This document shows positions 1 through 7,189 of a stretch of 10,124 nt of DNA, one piece after another. Each line of letters starts with the position of its first letter. The first letter of the stretch is position 1. Source of the stretch: an uncultured Actinomycetes bacterium. GTDB taxonomy: Bacteria; Actinomycetota; Actinomycetes; Nanopelagicales; Nanopelagicaceae. Under the pieces are notes generated by a model that saw only the letters and a program-made list of their open reading frames with translations, made no database searches and had not been told where the DNA came from. Position numbers and translations under genes: made by a program. The DNA is taken from NCBI GenBank assembly GCA_903890345.1, contig CAITAV010000038.1, positions 1 to 10,124 on the forward strand. The letters run 5' to 3'.

Positions 1-1980
1 AGCCTTAAGCAACGCAGCATCGTTAGAAAGATGCGCCATAATTCGCATCTCTATTTGACTGTAATCGGCGGTAAGCAGTGATTCAAAACCTTGGCCGGCA
101 ATGAAACACTCTCTGATTCGTCTTCCTTCTTCGGTGCGCACGGGAATATTTTGTAAATTGGGACCTACAGAAGATAAGCGCCCGGTTGCTGCAACTGTCT
201 GCGCGAAGTGAGTATGGATTCGGTTCTTCTTCGTAGTCTCAGTTAGCAAACCTTCAACGGTGGCGCCGAGCTTTTTTGTTTCACGCACGCGAAGCATTGC
301 CGCCAAAACTGGATGTTTGGATTTTTCAAAGAGCCAGTTCAGAGCATCGGCATCTGTTGTATATCCGGTTTTGATTTTCTTTGTTTTAGGTAATTTGAGT
401 TCATCAAATAAAACAACCTGTAACTGCTTAGGTGAAGCCAGATTAAACTCGTGACCAACAGCATCATGTGCAATCTTTGTCTGAGTAGCACTCTCCTTTT
501 CGAAAAATACTGCTAAAGATTCAAGCTTTTTACGATCCACGCTAATTCCACGTGACTCCATGACTGCCAAAAGCTCAGATATAGGCATTTCGAGTTTGGT
601 GAATAACTCCTCTAATTCTCGAAGACGTAATTCTTTTGCAAGTGAATCGCGCACAGTGAAAAGAAGGCGAGCGTGACTATGTAGCGAACTTTCCGGAGAA
701 CTCTGATCTAGCTGTGATCCATCGCCCCACCGTTCGATGATGTCGGAAAAGTCCAAGCTACGCGTACCGGGATTAACAAGATAAGCAGCAAGATTTGTGT
801 CAAAGGCAATATTTGAAAATGGGTAATTTCGTGAAACCGATTTTGCATCATGAGCAATCTTCTTTATAGATTGATCACTGGCCCAATCACCCATGCTGGA
901 TGAATGCACGATAAAAGATTCCTGTGCATTAAAAGCGATGCAGTATCTGTGCAAGGTTTCGCCTTCAAGATCAAAAGCAATAGCGATCTCGCCACCGTGG
1001 GCTGCAATCTTCATTGACGCTTCTTCAGGTGTGAGCACATTTGAATCAAATGGTGTTTCAAAGAGTGTCTCCGAATTTACCGTTGATTTCTTTTTTTCAG
1101 ACGGATTTTTTAGCAACGGTGTTAAGCGATCTCGCAAGGTTCGAAACTCTAACTTTTCAAAGAGTGGAATTATCAGTTCATCATCTGGACCATTCCAGGC
1201 AAGTGCATCTACTTCAAAGGTAAATGGCGCATCGTGTACGAGCTGGGTTAGTTCGCGGTTTCGAATGACGTTATCGATGTTATCTCGCAACGATTGACCA
1301 ACTTTGCCACCCAAGGTGTCAACGTTGGCCAATAAATCTTTTAGTGAACCGAAATCAACAATCCACTTAGCCGCAGTTTTTTCTCCAACACCAGGTACCG
1401 ATGGCAAATTATCACTCGGGTCCCCGCGTAATGCCGCAAAATCTGGATACTGCTCTGGAGTCATTCCGTACTTGTCTTGCACCGCCTGCGGCGTCATTCG
1501 CGCCATTTCACTGACACCGCGCTTTGGATACAAAATAGTTGTGTGCGTATTAACTAATTGAAAACTATCTCTATCCCCCGTACAGATTAGAACCTCAGTC
1601 TGTTCTTTTTCTGCACGTTTGGTGATTGTCGCAATGATGTCATCTGCTTCATAGCCTTCTACTTCAAATTGTTGTATGCCAAAGGCTGAAACCAGTTCAT
1701 GCAAATAACTCATTTGTGAACGAAATTCATCAGGTGTCTTAGAACGATTAGCCTTATATTCAGGAAAAATGTCGCTTCTAAATGTTTTACGAGAGACGTC
1801 AAAAGCCACCGCGATATGAGTTGGTTTTTCCTCTTTGATCAGAGAAATCAACATCGTGGCAAAGCCATAAATAGCATTCGTATGCTGACCCTGCGCTGTA
1901 GTGAAGTTCTCAGCAGGAAGGGCAAAAAATGCTCGATACGCCATGGAGTGACCATCGATGAGCAGAAGGCGTTTGGTCAT
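1..1980 (-). CDS. polA: DNA polymerase I, N-terminal 660 residues (3' end of gene outside the window)
   Basis: DNA polymerase I fills gaps and removes RNA primers in repair and replication. Reading from the ATG at 1980, the protein opens with a 5' nuclease domain (MTKRLLLIDGHSMAYRAFF; later TGDRDSFQLV and the helix-hairpin-helix stretch LPSVPGVGEKTAAKW). A 3'-5' exonuclease-like domain follows at about residues 325-460. It keeps D337 and E339 (FDLEGE), but the positions aligned to E. coli D424 and D501 appear to be V382 and an Arg, so proofreading is probably lost, as in other actinobacterial PolA. The polymerase domain begins afterwards, with ATGRLSSVGPNLQNIP and motif A DYSQIE, whose catalytic Asp is D639. 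The frame is open to the window edge; a full PolA is about 880-900 residues, so roughly a quarter is missing. The start is supported by the conserved N terminus and by a TAGGAT hexamer six bases upstream. It is divergent from the thioesterase with 34 bp between start codons. The family call is very secure. Confidence 0.97.
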   Translation of the reverse strand, partial: MTKRLLLIDGHSMAYRAFFALPAENFTTAQGQHTNAIYGFATMLISLIKEEKPTHIAVAFDVSRKTFRSDIFPEYKANRSKTPDEFRSQMSYLHELVSAFGIQQFEVEGYEADDIIATITKRAEKEQTEVLICTGDRDSFQLVNTHTTILYPKRGVSEMARMTPQAVQDKYGMTPEQYPDFAALRGDPSDNLPSVPGVGEKTAAKWIVDFGSLKDLLANVDTLGGKVGQSLRDNIDNVIRNRELTQLVHDAPFTFEVDALAWNGPDDELIIPLFEKLEFRTLRDRLTPLLKNPSEKKKSTVNSETLFETPFDSNVLTPEEASMKIAAHGGEIAIAFDLEGETLHRYCIAFNAQESFIVHSSSMGDWASDQSIKKIAHDAKSVSRNYPFSNIAFDTNLAAYLVNPGTRSLDFSDIIERWGDGSQLDQSSPESSLHSHARLLFTVRDSLAKELRLRELEELFTKLEMPISELLAVMESRGISVDRKKLESLAVFFEKESATQTKIAHDAVGHEFNLASPKQLQVVLFDELKLPKTKKIKTGYTTDADALNWLFEKSKHPVLAAMLRVRETKKLGATVEGLLTETTKKNRIHTHFAQTVAATGRLSSVGPNLQNIPVRTEEGRRIRECFIAGQGFESLLTADYSQIEMRIMAHLSNDAALLKA

Positions 1981-1986
1981 GTGCGC

Positions 1987-1992
1987 ATCCTA
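1987..1992 (-). promoter_or_regulatory. Putative -10 element of polA (leaderless)
   Basis: On the minus strand, TAGGAT is followed by six bases (GCGCAC) and then the polA ATG. This fits the TANNNT -10 pattern of actinobacterial sigma-A promoters, with transcription starting at or next to the A of ATG. No Shine-Dalgarno sequence is present and no good -35 is visible, which is common for leaderless actinobacterial promoters. Confidence 0.5.
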
Positions 1993-2002
1993 TGAGGCAA
2001 GT

Positions 2003-2008
2003 TAGACT
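2003..2008 (+). promoter_or_regulatory. Putative -10 element of the thioesterase gene (leaderless)
   Basis: TAGACT is followed by six bases (TCACCC) and then the ATG at 2015. The spacing places the transcription start at the start codon, and no Shine-Dalgarno sequence lies between. The same hexamer with the same spacing precedes pyk. The element lies in the 34 bp shared with the divergent polA promoter, so the two polymerases may compete. Confidence 0.5.
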
Positions 2009-2014
2009 TCACCC

Positions 2015-2425
2015 ATGGAACAAGCAGACTTTCTAGCGATGATTCGTGAACGCGGTAGCGGCGCATTAGATAAGAAAATGGGAATCGAAATAATCGAAGC
2101 ATCCCCTCAACGTCTTGTTGGAACAATGCCTGTTGAAGGAAACACTCAACCCATTGGGTTGTTACATGGTGGCGCTAACGTTGTGTTGGCAGAAAGCCTT
2201 GGTTCAATTGGTACGCAATTACATGCAGGCCCTACACGCCGCATTGTTGGTGTAGATATCAACGCTACTCATCATAAATCAGCAACAAAAGGCATCGTAA
2301 CAGCTGTGGCAACTGCAGTTTCTTTAGGTAAAACGATGTGCTGTTATGACATTGTTATTACAAATGATGAAGGACAACGCACGTGTACTGCGCGAATTAC
2401 TTGCTTGATTCTTGCCGAAAGGTAA
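2015..2425 (+). CDS. Hotdog-fold acyl-CoA thioesterase (PaaI/YdiI-MenI type)
   Basis: This 136-residue single-domain hotdog protein probably hydrolyses a small or aromatic acyl-CoA in the cytoplasm. The active-site stretch QPIGLLHGGANVVLAESLGS matches the E. coli YdiI/EntH type very closely: Q45, H51-G52-G53 and E60 correspond to YdiI Gln48, His54 and catalytic Glu63. The downstream VGVDINATHHKSATKG stretch is also family-typical, and the length is normal. YdiI-type enzymes include the 1,4-dihydroxy-2-naphthoyl-CoA thioesterase of menaquinone synthesis (MenI) and the enterobactin proofreading enzyme. No men genes are in the window, so the substrate cannot be assigned. The start is supported by conserved length and the -10 six bases upstream. 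It is the only plus-strand gene; it converges on livF with 13 bp between their stop codons. A small thioesterase near polA is, as I recall, common in actinobacteria. Confidence 0.9.
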   Translation: MEQADFLAMIRERGSGALDKKMGIEIIEASPQRLVGTMPVEGNTQPIGLLHGGANVVLAESLGSIGTQLHAGPTRRIVGVDINATHHKSATKGIVTAVATAVSLGKTMCCYDIVITNDEGQRTCTARITCLILAER

Positions 2426-2450
2426 GGCGCTAATAAATTTAGTGAGCGCC
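2426..2450. terminator. Inverted repeat between convergent genes, candidate bidirectional terminator
   Basis: GGCGCT (2426-2431) and AGCGCC (2445-2450) form a six-base GC-rich stem with a 13-base AT-rich loop. It starts right after the thioesterase stop and runs over the livF stop codon, so it could serve both convergent transcripts. Neither strand has a T-run after the stem, so it is not a canonical intrinsic terminator. U-tract-free hairpin terminators have been proposed in actinobacteria. The call rests on position and symmetry only. Confidence 0.4.
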
Positions 2451-3158
2451 AGTTCCGAGGTATGCCGCACGCACAGCAGGATCGTTTAGCAAATCTGAAG
2501 CCTTCGCTTCTTTCACAACATGGCCAACTTCTAGCACATACGCACGATGAGCACGTTGCAAAGCTTGCTGAGCATTTTGCTCGACGAGAAGAATTGTTGT
2601 ACCAGTTTTATTGATTTCAGTAATAATGTTAAAGATATTTGCAATCATCAAAGGTGCAAGACCCATTGAAGGTTCATCAAGTAATAAAACCTTAGGTCGA
2701 GCCATGAGCGCACGACCTATAGCAAGCATCTGCTGCTCTCCACCTGAAAGAGTTCCACCAACCTGAGAAATACGTTCCTTCAGTCGTGGGAAAAGATGGA
2801 AGACTTTTTCGAGGTCCTCATTCATCTCTGCTTTACGATTTTTCCGGTTGTACTTACCCATTTCAAGATTCTCTAAAACGCTCATACCAATGAAAATTCC
2901 GCGACCCTCTGGTGCTTGTGATAAACCAAGATCTGCTCGCTTATGTGCAGGCATCTTTGAAATATCTTCACCATTGAAAATAATCTGACCACTTGATACT
3001 GGTCGTAATCCAGAAATAGTCTTGAGCATCGTTGTTTTGCCCGCACCATTTGCGCCAATGAGTGTGACGATTTCACCTTCATTTACGGTAACGCTAATAC
3101 CTTTGATTGCTTCGATTTTGCCGTAGTGAACGTGTAGATCCTTAATTTCAAGACGCAT
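2439..3158 (-). CDS. livF: Branched-chain amino acid ABC transporter ATP-binding protein LivF
   Basis: This is one of the two cytoplasmic ATPases of the liv-type importer; it pairs with LivG and hydrolyses ATP to drive LivH/LivM. The 239 residues are normal for LivF. Visible motifs in order are Walker A GANGAGKTT (35-43), the LivF-type PEGRGIF segment (83-89), where most ABC proteins have a Q-loop, the signature LSGGEQQM (137-144), Walker B KVLLLDEPS (156-164) and the switch His region ILLVEQNA near residue 195. The ATG lies inside the end of livG (11 nt overlap), with AGGAG at 3168-3172 as ribosome binding site nine bases before it, so translation is probably coupled. It is the last gene of the operon. 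Confidence 0.95.
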   Translation of the reverse strand: MRLEIKDLHVHYGKIEAIKGISVTVNEGEIVTLIGANGAGKTTMLKTISGLRPVSSGQIIFNGEDISKMPAHKRADLGLSQAPEGRGIFIGMSVLENLEMGKYNRKNRKAEMNEDLEKVFHLFPRLKERISQVGGTLSGGEQQMLAIGRALMARPKVLLLDEPSMGLAPLMIANIFNIITEINKTGTTILLVEQNAQQALQRAHRAYVLEVGHVVKEAKASDLLNDPAVRAAYLGTGAH

Positions 3159-3924
3159 CAGCAGGTGCTCCTAAATACGCTTCGATCACACGTGGATCAT
3201 TTTGAACAACCTTTGGAACGTCATCGGCAATTTTCTGACCAAAGTCCAATACTGCGACTCGATCTGAGATATCCATAATTAGCGACATATCGTGCTCAAT
3301 TAATAAAACTGTGTATCCGGCATCTCTAATCTTTCGAATAGTTGCAGCTAGTGCAACTTTTTCCGCTGGGTTAAATCCTGCTGCAGGTTCGTCGAGCAAA
3401 AGTAATTGAGGATTAGTGGCTAGCGCACGCGCAATTTCAAGACGTCTCTGATCACCATAAGGCAAATTCTTTCCTAGCTGGCCAGCACGGTGCTTCAGTC
3501 CCATGAATGCAAGTAGTTCCATTCCGCGTTCTAGCGCCGCCTTTTCTTCGCGTCGCGAACGTGGTGTGCCAAAAATTGAGCCGATAACCCCGGATTTTGA
3601 GTGCACATCCGCACCGGTAACAACATTTTCGAGTGCAGTGCTCTCTCCAAAGAGGCGAATATTTTGAAAAGTACGCGCGATACCAATCTTGGTTACTTGG
3701 TAACGCTTCTTTCCAACAACTGATTGACCCACGAAATTTACTTCCCCAGAAGTTGGTTTGTAAACGCCGGTAACAACATTGAAAACAGTGGTCTTACCTG
3801 CTCCGTTTGGACCAATGAGAGCAGCAATTTCGCCCTTGTTAACGTGGAGATTAACTTCGTTAAGGGCTGTAACTCCACCAAATTTCATGGTGACATTTTT
3901 GAGTTCGAGCAATTTTTCAGACAT
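3148..3924 (-). CDS. livG: Branched-chain amino acid ABC transporter ATP-binding protein LivG
   Basis: This is the second ATPase of the importer, 258 residues and typical of LivG. Walker A is GPNGAGKTT (38-46). The Q-loop region reads GIARTFQNIRLF. The ABC signature has the LivG form LPYGDQRRLEIARAL rather than LSGGQ. Walker B is QLLLLDEPAAGFNP, and the His-switch region is VLLIEHDM. The C-terminal tail resembles the extended LivG end (PRVIEAYLGAP). The start ATG overlaps the livM stop by one base (TAATG). AAGGGGAG at 3933-3940 is a good ribosome binding site within livM. The livF start lies 11 bases inside the end of this gene. Confidence 0.95.
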   Translation of the reverse strand: MSEKLLELKNVTMKFGGVTALNEVNLHVNKGEIAALIGPNGAGKTTVFNVVTGVYKPTSGEVNFVGQSVVGKKRYQVTKIGIARTFQNIRLFGESTALENVVTGADVHSKSGVIGSIFGTPRSRREEKAALERGMELLAFMGLKHRAGQLGKNLPYGDQRRLEIARALATNPQLLLLDEPAAGFNPAEKVALAATIRKIRDAGYTVLLIEHDMSLIMDISDRVAVLDFGQKIADDVPKVVQNDPRVIEAYLGAPADAS

Positions 3925-4988
3925 TACTTGATCTCCCCTTCACCAGATTCTTCAACTGTGTGCCAATTTGGATCAAAGTGTTCACGCTTCTTCTTCGGCA
4001 AAATACCATCTGGACGCAAGTTCATCATGACAACTAGTGCGATACCAAAAACTAAAATACGTGGTTGGCTTAAGAAACGGATTCGCTCTGGTGTGAAAGC
4101 TAAAAGAGTTGCTCCAAGAATTACACCCCACAGATTTCCGATTCCTCCGAAAACAACACAAGCCAGAATCAGAATTGAAACGTTTAAGTTAAATTGATCT
4201 GGAACGATTGAGAGAATTTGAGATGCATAAAGTACTCCACCTGCACCAGCAACCGCGGCGCCAAGTACGAATGCCCATACTTTGTACTTCAATGTATTAA
4301 CGCCCATCAACTGAGCAACGTCATCATCTTGACGAATTGCATCCCACGCACGACCTGGACGACGAGCTGCCATACGGCGAACCATCCACACAATGAGAAG
4401 AGTGAATGTAAGTAGAACCCAGTAATACGGTTTTGGATCCAGGATTGTAAATTTCGCATTGAAAAAATCTGGTGGGGTTGGGATGCCTGCGATACCGCGT
4501 GGCCCACCAATTGCTTCAATGTTTACCGCAACAATTCGAACGATTTCACCGAATCCAAGTGTGACGATCGCAAGATAGTCACCACGCAAACGAAGAGTCG
4601 GTGTTCCAAGAAGTGCGCCAGAGAACATTGCAAGAGCGATTCCAATAGGAAGAATCTCCCAGAAGTTAAGTCCTGTATGCGTACCAAGAATTGCCATTGT
4701 GTAGGCACCGATTGCAAAGAATGCAACATAACCTAGGTCTAAAAGTCCGCTCTTTCCAACGACGATATTTAAACCAATTGCCATCAACACATACATTCCA
4801 ACTGGGTAAAAGAGAACTGACTGGAAATCAGATCCCGGTGTGTTAATAAGAGGATTATTTAGAAATGGCAGCGCATAGAAAAATGCAATGAAGCTAATTG
4901 AAAGGCAGACTCTGCGCCATTTTGGAGAACGTTCCCAGTATTCCGCAGCATGATCGCGGACGTTGTAGCGAAACTTCTTATCAGCCAT
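3924..4988 (-). CDS. livM: Branched-chain amino acid ABC transporter permease LivM
   Basis: This integral membrane subunit forms the translocation channel with LivH. The 354 residues start with a charged cytoplasmic stretch (about 1-25), followed by a hydrophobic segment (about 27-43) and several further membrane segments. The family hallmark GDYLAIVTLGFGEIVRI sits at 136-152, followed by the typical GGPRGIAGIP. Another conserved block near the C-terminal side is ACVVFGGIGNLWGVILGA. A hydrophilic tail of about 25 residues ends the protein. The ATG overlaps the livH stop by one base (TAATG), and GAGGG at 4993-4997 serves as ribosome binding site inside livH. The charged N terminus and long tail are within normal LivM variation. 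Confidence 0.94.
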   Translation of the reverse strand: MADKKFRYNVRDHAAEYWERSPKWRRVCLSISFIAFFYALPFLNNPLINTPGSDFQSVLFYPVGMYVLMAIGLNIVVGKSGLLDLGYVAFFAIGAYTMAILGTHTGLNFWEILPIGIALAMFSGALLGTPTLRLRGDYLAIVTLGFGEIVRIVAVNIEAIGGPRGIAGIPTPPDFFNAKFTILDPKPYYWVLLTFTLLIVWMVRRMAARRPGRAWDAIRQDDDVAQLMGVNTLKYKVWAFVLGAAVAGAGGVLYASQILSIVPDQFNLNVSILILACVVFGGIGNLWGVILGATLLAFTPERIRFLSQPRILVFGIALVVMMNLRPDGILPKKKREHFDPNWHTVEESGEGEIK

Positions 4989-5938
4989 TAGACCCTCGCC
5001 TGCTGAATTGACTCTCCAAATAAACCTGTCGGCTTAATCAGTAGAACCAAAACCAGAATTAAGAATGAAATAACTGCTTTCCATGCAGTACCAAATACAG
5101 CGCTTGTGTAAGTTTCAAGAACTCCTAGAACAAAGCCACCGAAGAGTGCACCCTTGAGATTTCCAATTCCACCAAGGACAGCAGCGGTGAACGCGCTAAT
5201 ACCTAAGAAGAATCCAACTTTAAAGGATGTATTTTCATAAACCAGAATATAGAAAAATGCTGCTGCTCCAGCCATGAGGCCGCCTGCTAGAAATGTAACC
5301 GTAATAACTTTGTTGATATTTACACCCATCAAGGTTGCTGTGTTCTCATCCATTGACACTGCGCGGATGCCTTTTCCGTACCGTGATTTTGAGATAAATC
5401 GCTCAAGAGCAAACATCATCAAACCTGCAGCAACAATTACAATCACTTTGTCATTGCGAATGTCGGCACCGGCATAAGACAGAAGAAAAGTTTTATCCAT
5501 AATGCGAGGAAACTCGCGTGGAAGCGAATGTGTAATTATTCGAAAAGCCTCAACCAGCGAGATTGAAACACCGATAGCTGAAATCAATGTTGCTAGTTTT
5601 GTAGCACCACGTTGACGCAATCTGCGGTAAGCAATTATTTCTACTAAAACTGCAGTAATCGCCGAGGCAAGCATTGCGGCAATTAAACACACGAGAAGAG
5701 TCAGAACCATCTTCCATCCTGTGCGTGGATCATCTTCTACTTTTACGCCCATAATTCCTGATGCAACAAGGGCGGAGAAGGTACCGATCATAAATACTTC
5801 AGAGTGAGCAAAGTTAATAAGGCGAAGAACGCCATAAACAAGTGTGTAACCAAGTGAGATCAATGCATAGATGGCGCCGAGTGCGAGACCATCAAATGTC
5901 AGCCCCCAGAACGCATCACGCAGGAGTGCAAAATCCAT
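4988..5938 (-). CDS. livH: Branched-chain amino acid ABC transporter permease LivH
   Basis: This is the partner permease of LivM, 316 residues and very hydrophobic. The N terminus carries the LivH hallmark GLALGAIYALISLGYTLVYG followed by RLINFAHSEVFMIG; the usual form has Gly where this protein has Ser after NFAH. Near the C terminus, the conserved block TAAVLGGIGNLKGALFGG is clear. The ATG at 5938 is preceded by GGGTGAG close to the start and AAGGA further upstream, so the ribosome binding site is imperfect. It is separated from livK by 85 bases containing a strong hairpin, unlike the overlapping junctions downstream. This suggests that livHMGF expression is set below that of livK. Confidence 0.95.
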   Translation of the reverse strand: MDFALLRDAFWGLTFDGLALGAIYALISLGYTLVYGVLRLINFAHSEVFMIGTFSALVASGIMGVKVEDDPRTGWKMVLTLLVCLIAAMLASAITAVLVEIIAYRRLRQRGATKLATLISAIGVSISLVEAFRIITHSLPREFPRIMDKTFLLSYAGADIRNDKVIVIVAAGLMMFALERFISKSRYGKGIRAVSMDENTATLMGVNINKVITVTFLAGGLMAGAAAFFYILVYENTSFKVGFFLGISAFTAAVLGGIGNLKGALFGGFVLGVLETYTSAVFGTAWKAVISFLILVLVLLIKPTGLFGESIQQARV

Positions 5939-5960
5939 TTCTCACCCAATCCTTATAAGA

Positions 5961-5992
5961 GTCGGAGCCGGTGATTTCTCACCGACTCCGAC
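5961..5992 (-). promoter_or_regulatory. Strong intercistronic RNA hairpin between livK and livH
   Basis: In the minus-strand RNA, GTCGGAG-T-CGGTGA pairs with TCACCG-G-CTCCGAC around a GAAA (GNRA-type) loop, giving 14 uninterrupted pairs including one central U-G wobble. On the plus strand that central pair would be a C-A mismatch, so the structure is suited to the liv transcript. After the stem the RNA reads UCUUAU, which is only partly U-rich. It may be a partial terminator or a 3' end stabiliser that raises livK mRNA over livHMGF mRNA. Confidence 0.7.
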
Positions 5993-6023
5993 CGATCTTA
6001 CAGAAGAACTACTGTCTTTCTAG

Positions 6024-7145
6024 TTACTTAATAGCACCTAGAAGAACAAGCTTTCCGTTCTTTACGATGAAGCCATTTACGTCAGCACCAGATACTTCAC
6101 CTTCAGCATCAAACTTAAGTGTCTTTGAAAGACCCTTAGATGACTTTGTAGATACGTACTTGTTGATGCTTGCACGATCAGTGTTTCCAGCCTTGATTGC
6201 CTCAAGGAAGAAGTTAGCTGCATCGTATGACTCTGTTGTGTAAACGCCAGGCTTCATACCCATTGCAGTCATTTCCTTAGCAAGCTTTGGAGATGCTGTT
6301 TCGAATGGGATTGCTGGAGCAGTTAGAAGAGCACCTTCTGCTGACTTACGAGCCAACTTAACGAATTGATCATCAAGTGTTCCGTCGCCAGATGCGAAAG
6401 TGATCTTTGAACCTGAGTCACGGAGCTGCTTTACGAATACAGCAGCTTGTGAGAAGTAACCTGAGTAGAACACAGCAGTTGCCTTTGACTTCTTGATCTT
6501 GGCAATTGTTGCTGTGAAGTCAGTTGTACCTGTTGGTGTTACATCCTTACCGACAACGCGGCCAGCAAGTGTGATGTCAACTGTCTTTTGTAGACCAACT
6601 GCATAGTCAGATGCGTCGTTAACCAAGAACACCTTAGCGTTCTTGTTCTTTGACACGATCAAACGTGCTGCTGCTGGACCCTGGTAATCATCTGTCAACA
6701 CCGCACGGTGGAAGATTGACTTACCGAAAGTTGGAAGTGTTGGGTTTGTAGCAGATGGTGTAATGATTGAAAGTCCTGCTGATAGGTACACAGGTAGTGA
6801 AACCTTTGAAGCACCTGAATAAGCTGGGCCAACAAGTGCAACTACACACTCTTCTGCTGCAACCTTAGGAGCGATTGGACCAGCAACTGCTGGATCTCCT
6901 TGGTCATCAACTTCGTAAACTGTTGGGTCTACGTTTGCACCCTTGTTAGCTGTTAGGAACTTTGATAGCGCAAACTTCACGCCATTTAGTTCGTTGATAC
7001 CTAATGCAGCTTCTGGTCCTGTTAGTGGACCTTGGTATGCGATTTTTAGCTTGCCAGAGCACGCTGCGTTAGCCGCTGGTGCAACAGCAACAGCTGTTCC
7101 AACAACGAGTGCAACAGTTGCAATAGCGGAGATGATCTTCTTCAT
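6024..7145 (-). CDS. livK: Branched-chain amino acid type substrate-binding protein LivK
   Basis: This is the extracytoplasmic receptor of the importer (periplasmic-binding protein type I, Leu/Ile/Val-binding family), 373 residues from the chosen start. A Sec signal peptide is plain: MKKII, a hydrophobic core, then APAANA with a likely signal peptidase I site after A27. The mature domain opens with GKLKIAYQGPLTGPEAALG, typical of the family; VALVGPAYSG and YSGYFSQAAVFVKQ are other expected segments. Only two cysteines occur, C29 and C100, positioned for a disulfide bond. No lipobox is seen (NAAC), so membrane anchoring is unclear. I chose the ATG at 7145 over one 19 codons upstream because it gives a proper signal peptide and has AGGAAAGG six bases before it. 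The true ligand could be another amino acid, amide or urea-like compound; the family assignment is firm. Confidence 0.94.
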   Translation of the reverse strand: MKKIISAIATVALVVGTAVAVAPAANAACSGKLKIAYQGPLTGPEAALGINELNGVKFALSKFLTANKGANVDPTVYEVDDQGDPAVAGPIAPKVAAEECVVALVGPAYSGASKVSLPVYLSAGLSIITPSATNPTLPTFGKSIFHRAVLTDDYQGPAAARLIVSKNKNAKVFLVNDASDYAVGLQKTVDITLAGRVVGKDVTPTGTTDFTATIAKIKKSKATAVFYSGYFSQAAVFVKQLRDSGSKITFASGDGTLDDQFVKLARKSAEGALLTAPAIPFETASPKLAKEMTAMGMKPGVYTTESYDAANFFLEAIKAGNTDRASINKYVSTKSSKGLSKTLKFDAEGEVSGADVNGFIVKNGKLVLLGAIK

Positions 7146-7151
7146 GTATTG

Positions 7152-7159
7152 CCTTTCCT
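7152..7159 (-). promoter_or_regulatory. Ribosome binding site of livK
   Basis: AGGAAAGG lies six bases before the ATG at 7145 and decides the start codon: the upstream in-frame ATG at 7202 has no comparable site and would put a polar extension before the signal peptide. In contrast to polA, pyk and the thioesterase, livK is therefore made from a leadered mRNA. Confidence 0.75.
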
Positions 7160-7166
7160 GTTCTTT

Positions 7167-7178
7167 TGTCCCGGGACA
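7167..7178. promoter_or_regulatory. Perfect 12-bp palindrome in the livK leader (operator or hairpin)
   Basis: TGTCCCGGGACA reads the same on both strands and lies between the putative promoter and the ribosome binding site of livK. As DNA it could bind a dimeric repressor just downstream of the transcription start. As RNA it could fold into a four-pair hairpin with a CCGG loop. Alternatively CCTGT just upstream can pair with ACAGG, which overlaps the ribosome binding site by several bases. Which regulator would bind is unknown. Confidence 0.45.
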
Positions 7179-7189
7179 GGGAGATGAGA

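Noticed and set aside
893..1297. A 134-codon plus-strand open frame, and others at 260-454, 1041-1223 and 1304-1561
   Set aside because: All lie antisense within polA, whose minus-strand frame encodes clear conserved motifs throughout; the plus-strand products are low-complexity and unlike known proteins.
5939..6023. The livK-livH hairpin as a full intrinsic terminator
   Set aside because: Only a short UCUUAU follows the stem, and livHMGF needs a promoter I cannot find in the gap, so complete termination is unlikely.
2439..7145. Assignment of the transporter as a urea importer (urtABCDE)
   Set aside because: The proteins fit the same superfamily, but no urease or nitrogen gene lies adjacent and nothing seen favours urea over amino acids, so the liv naming was kept with ligand uncertain.
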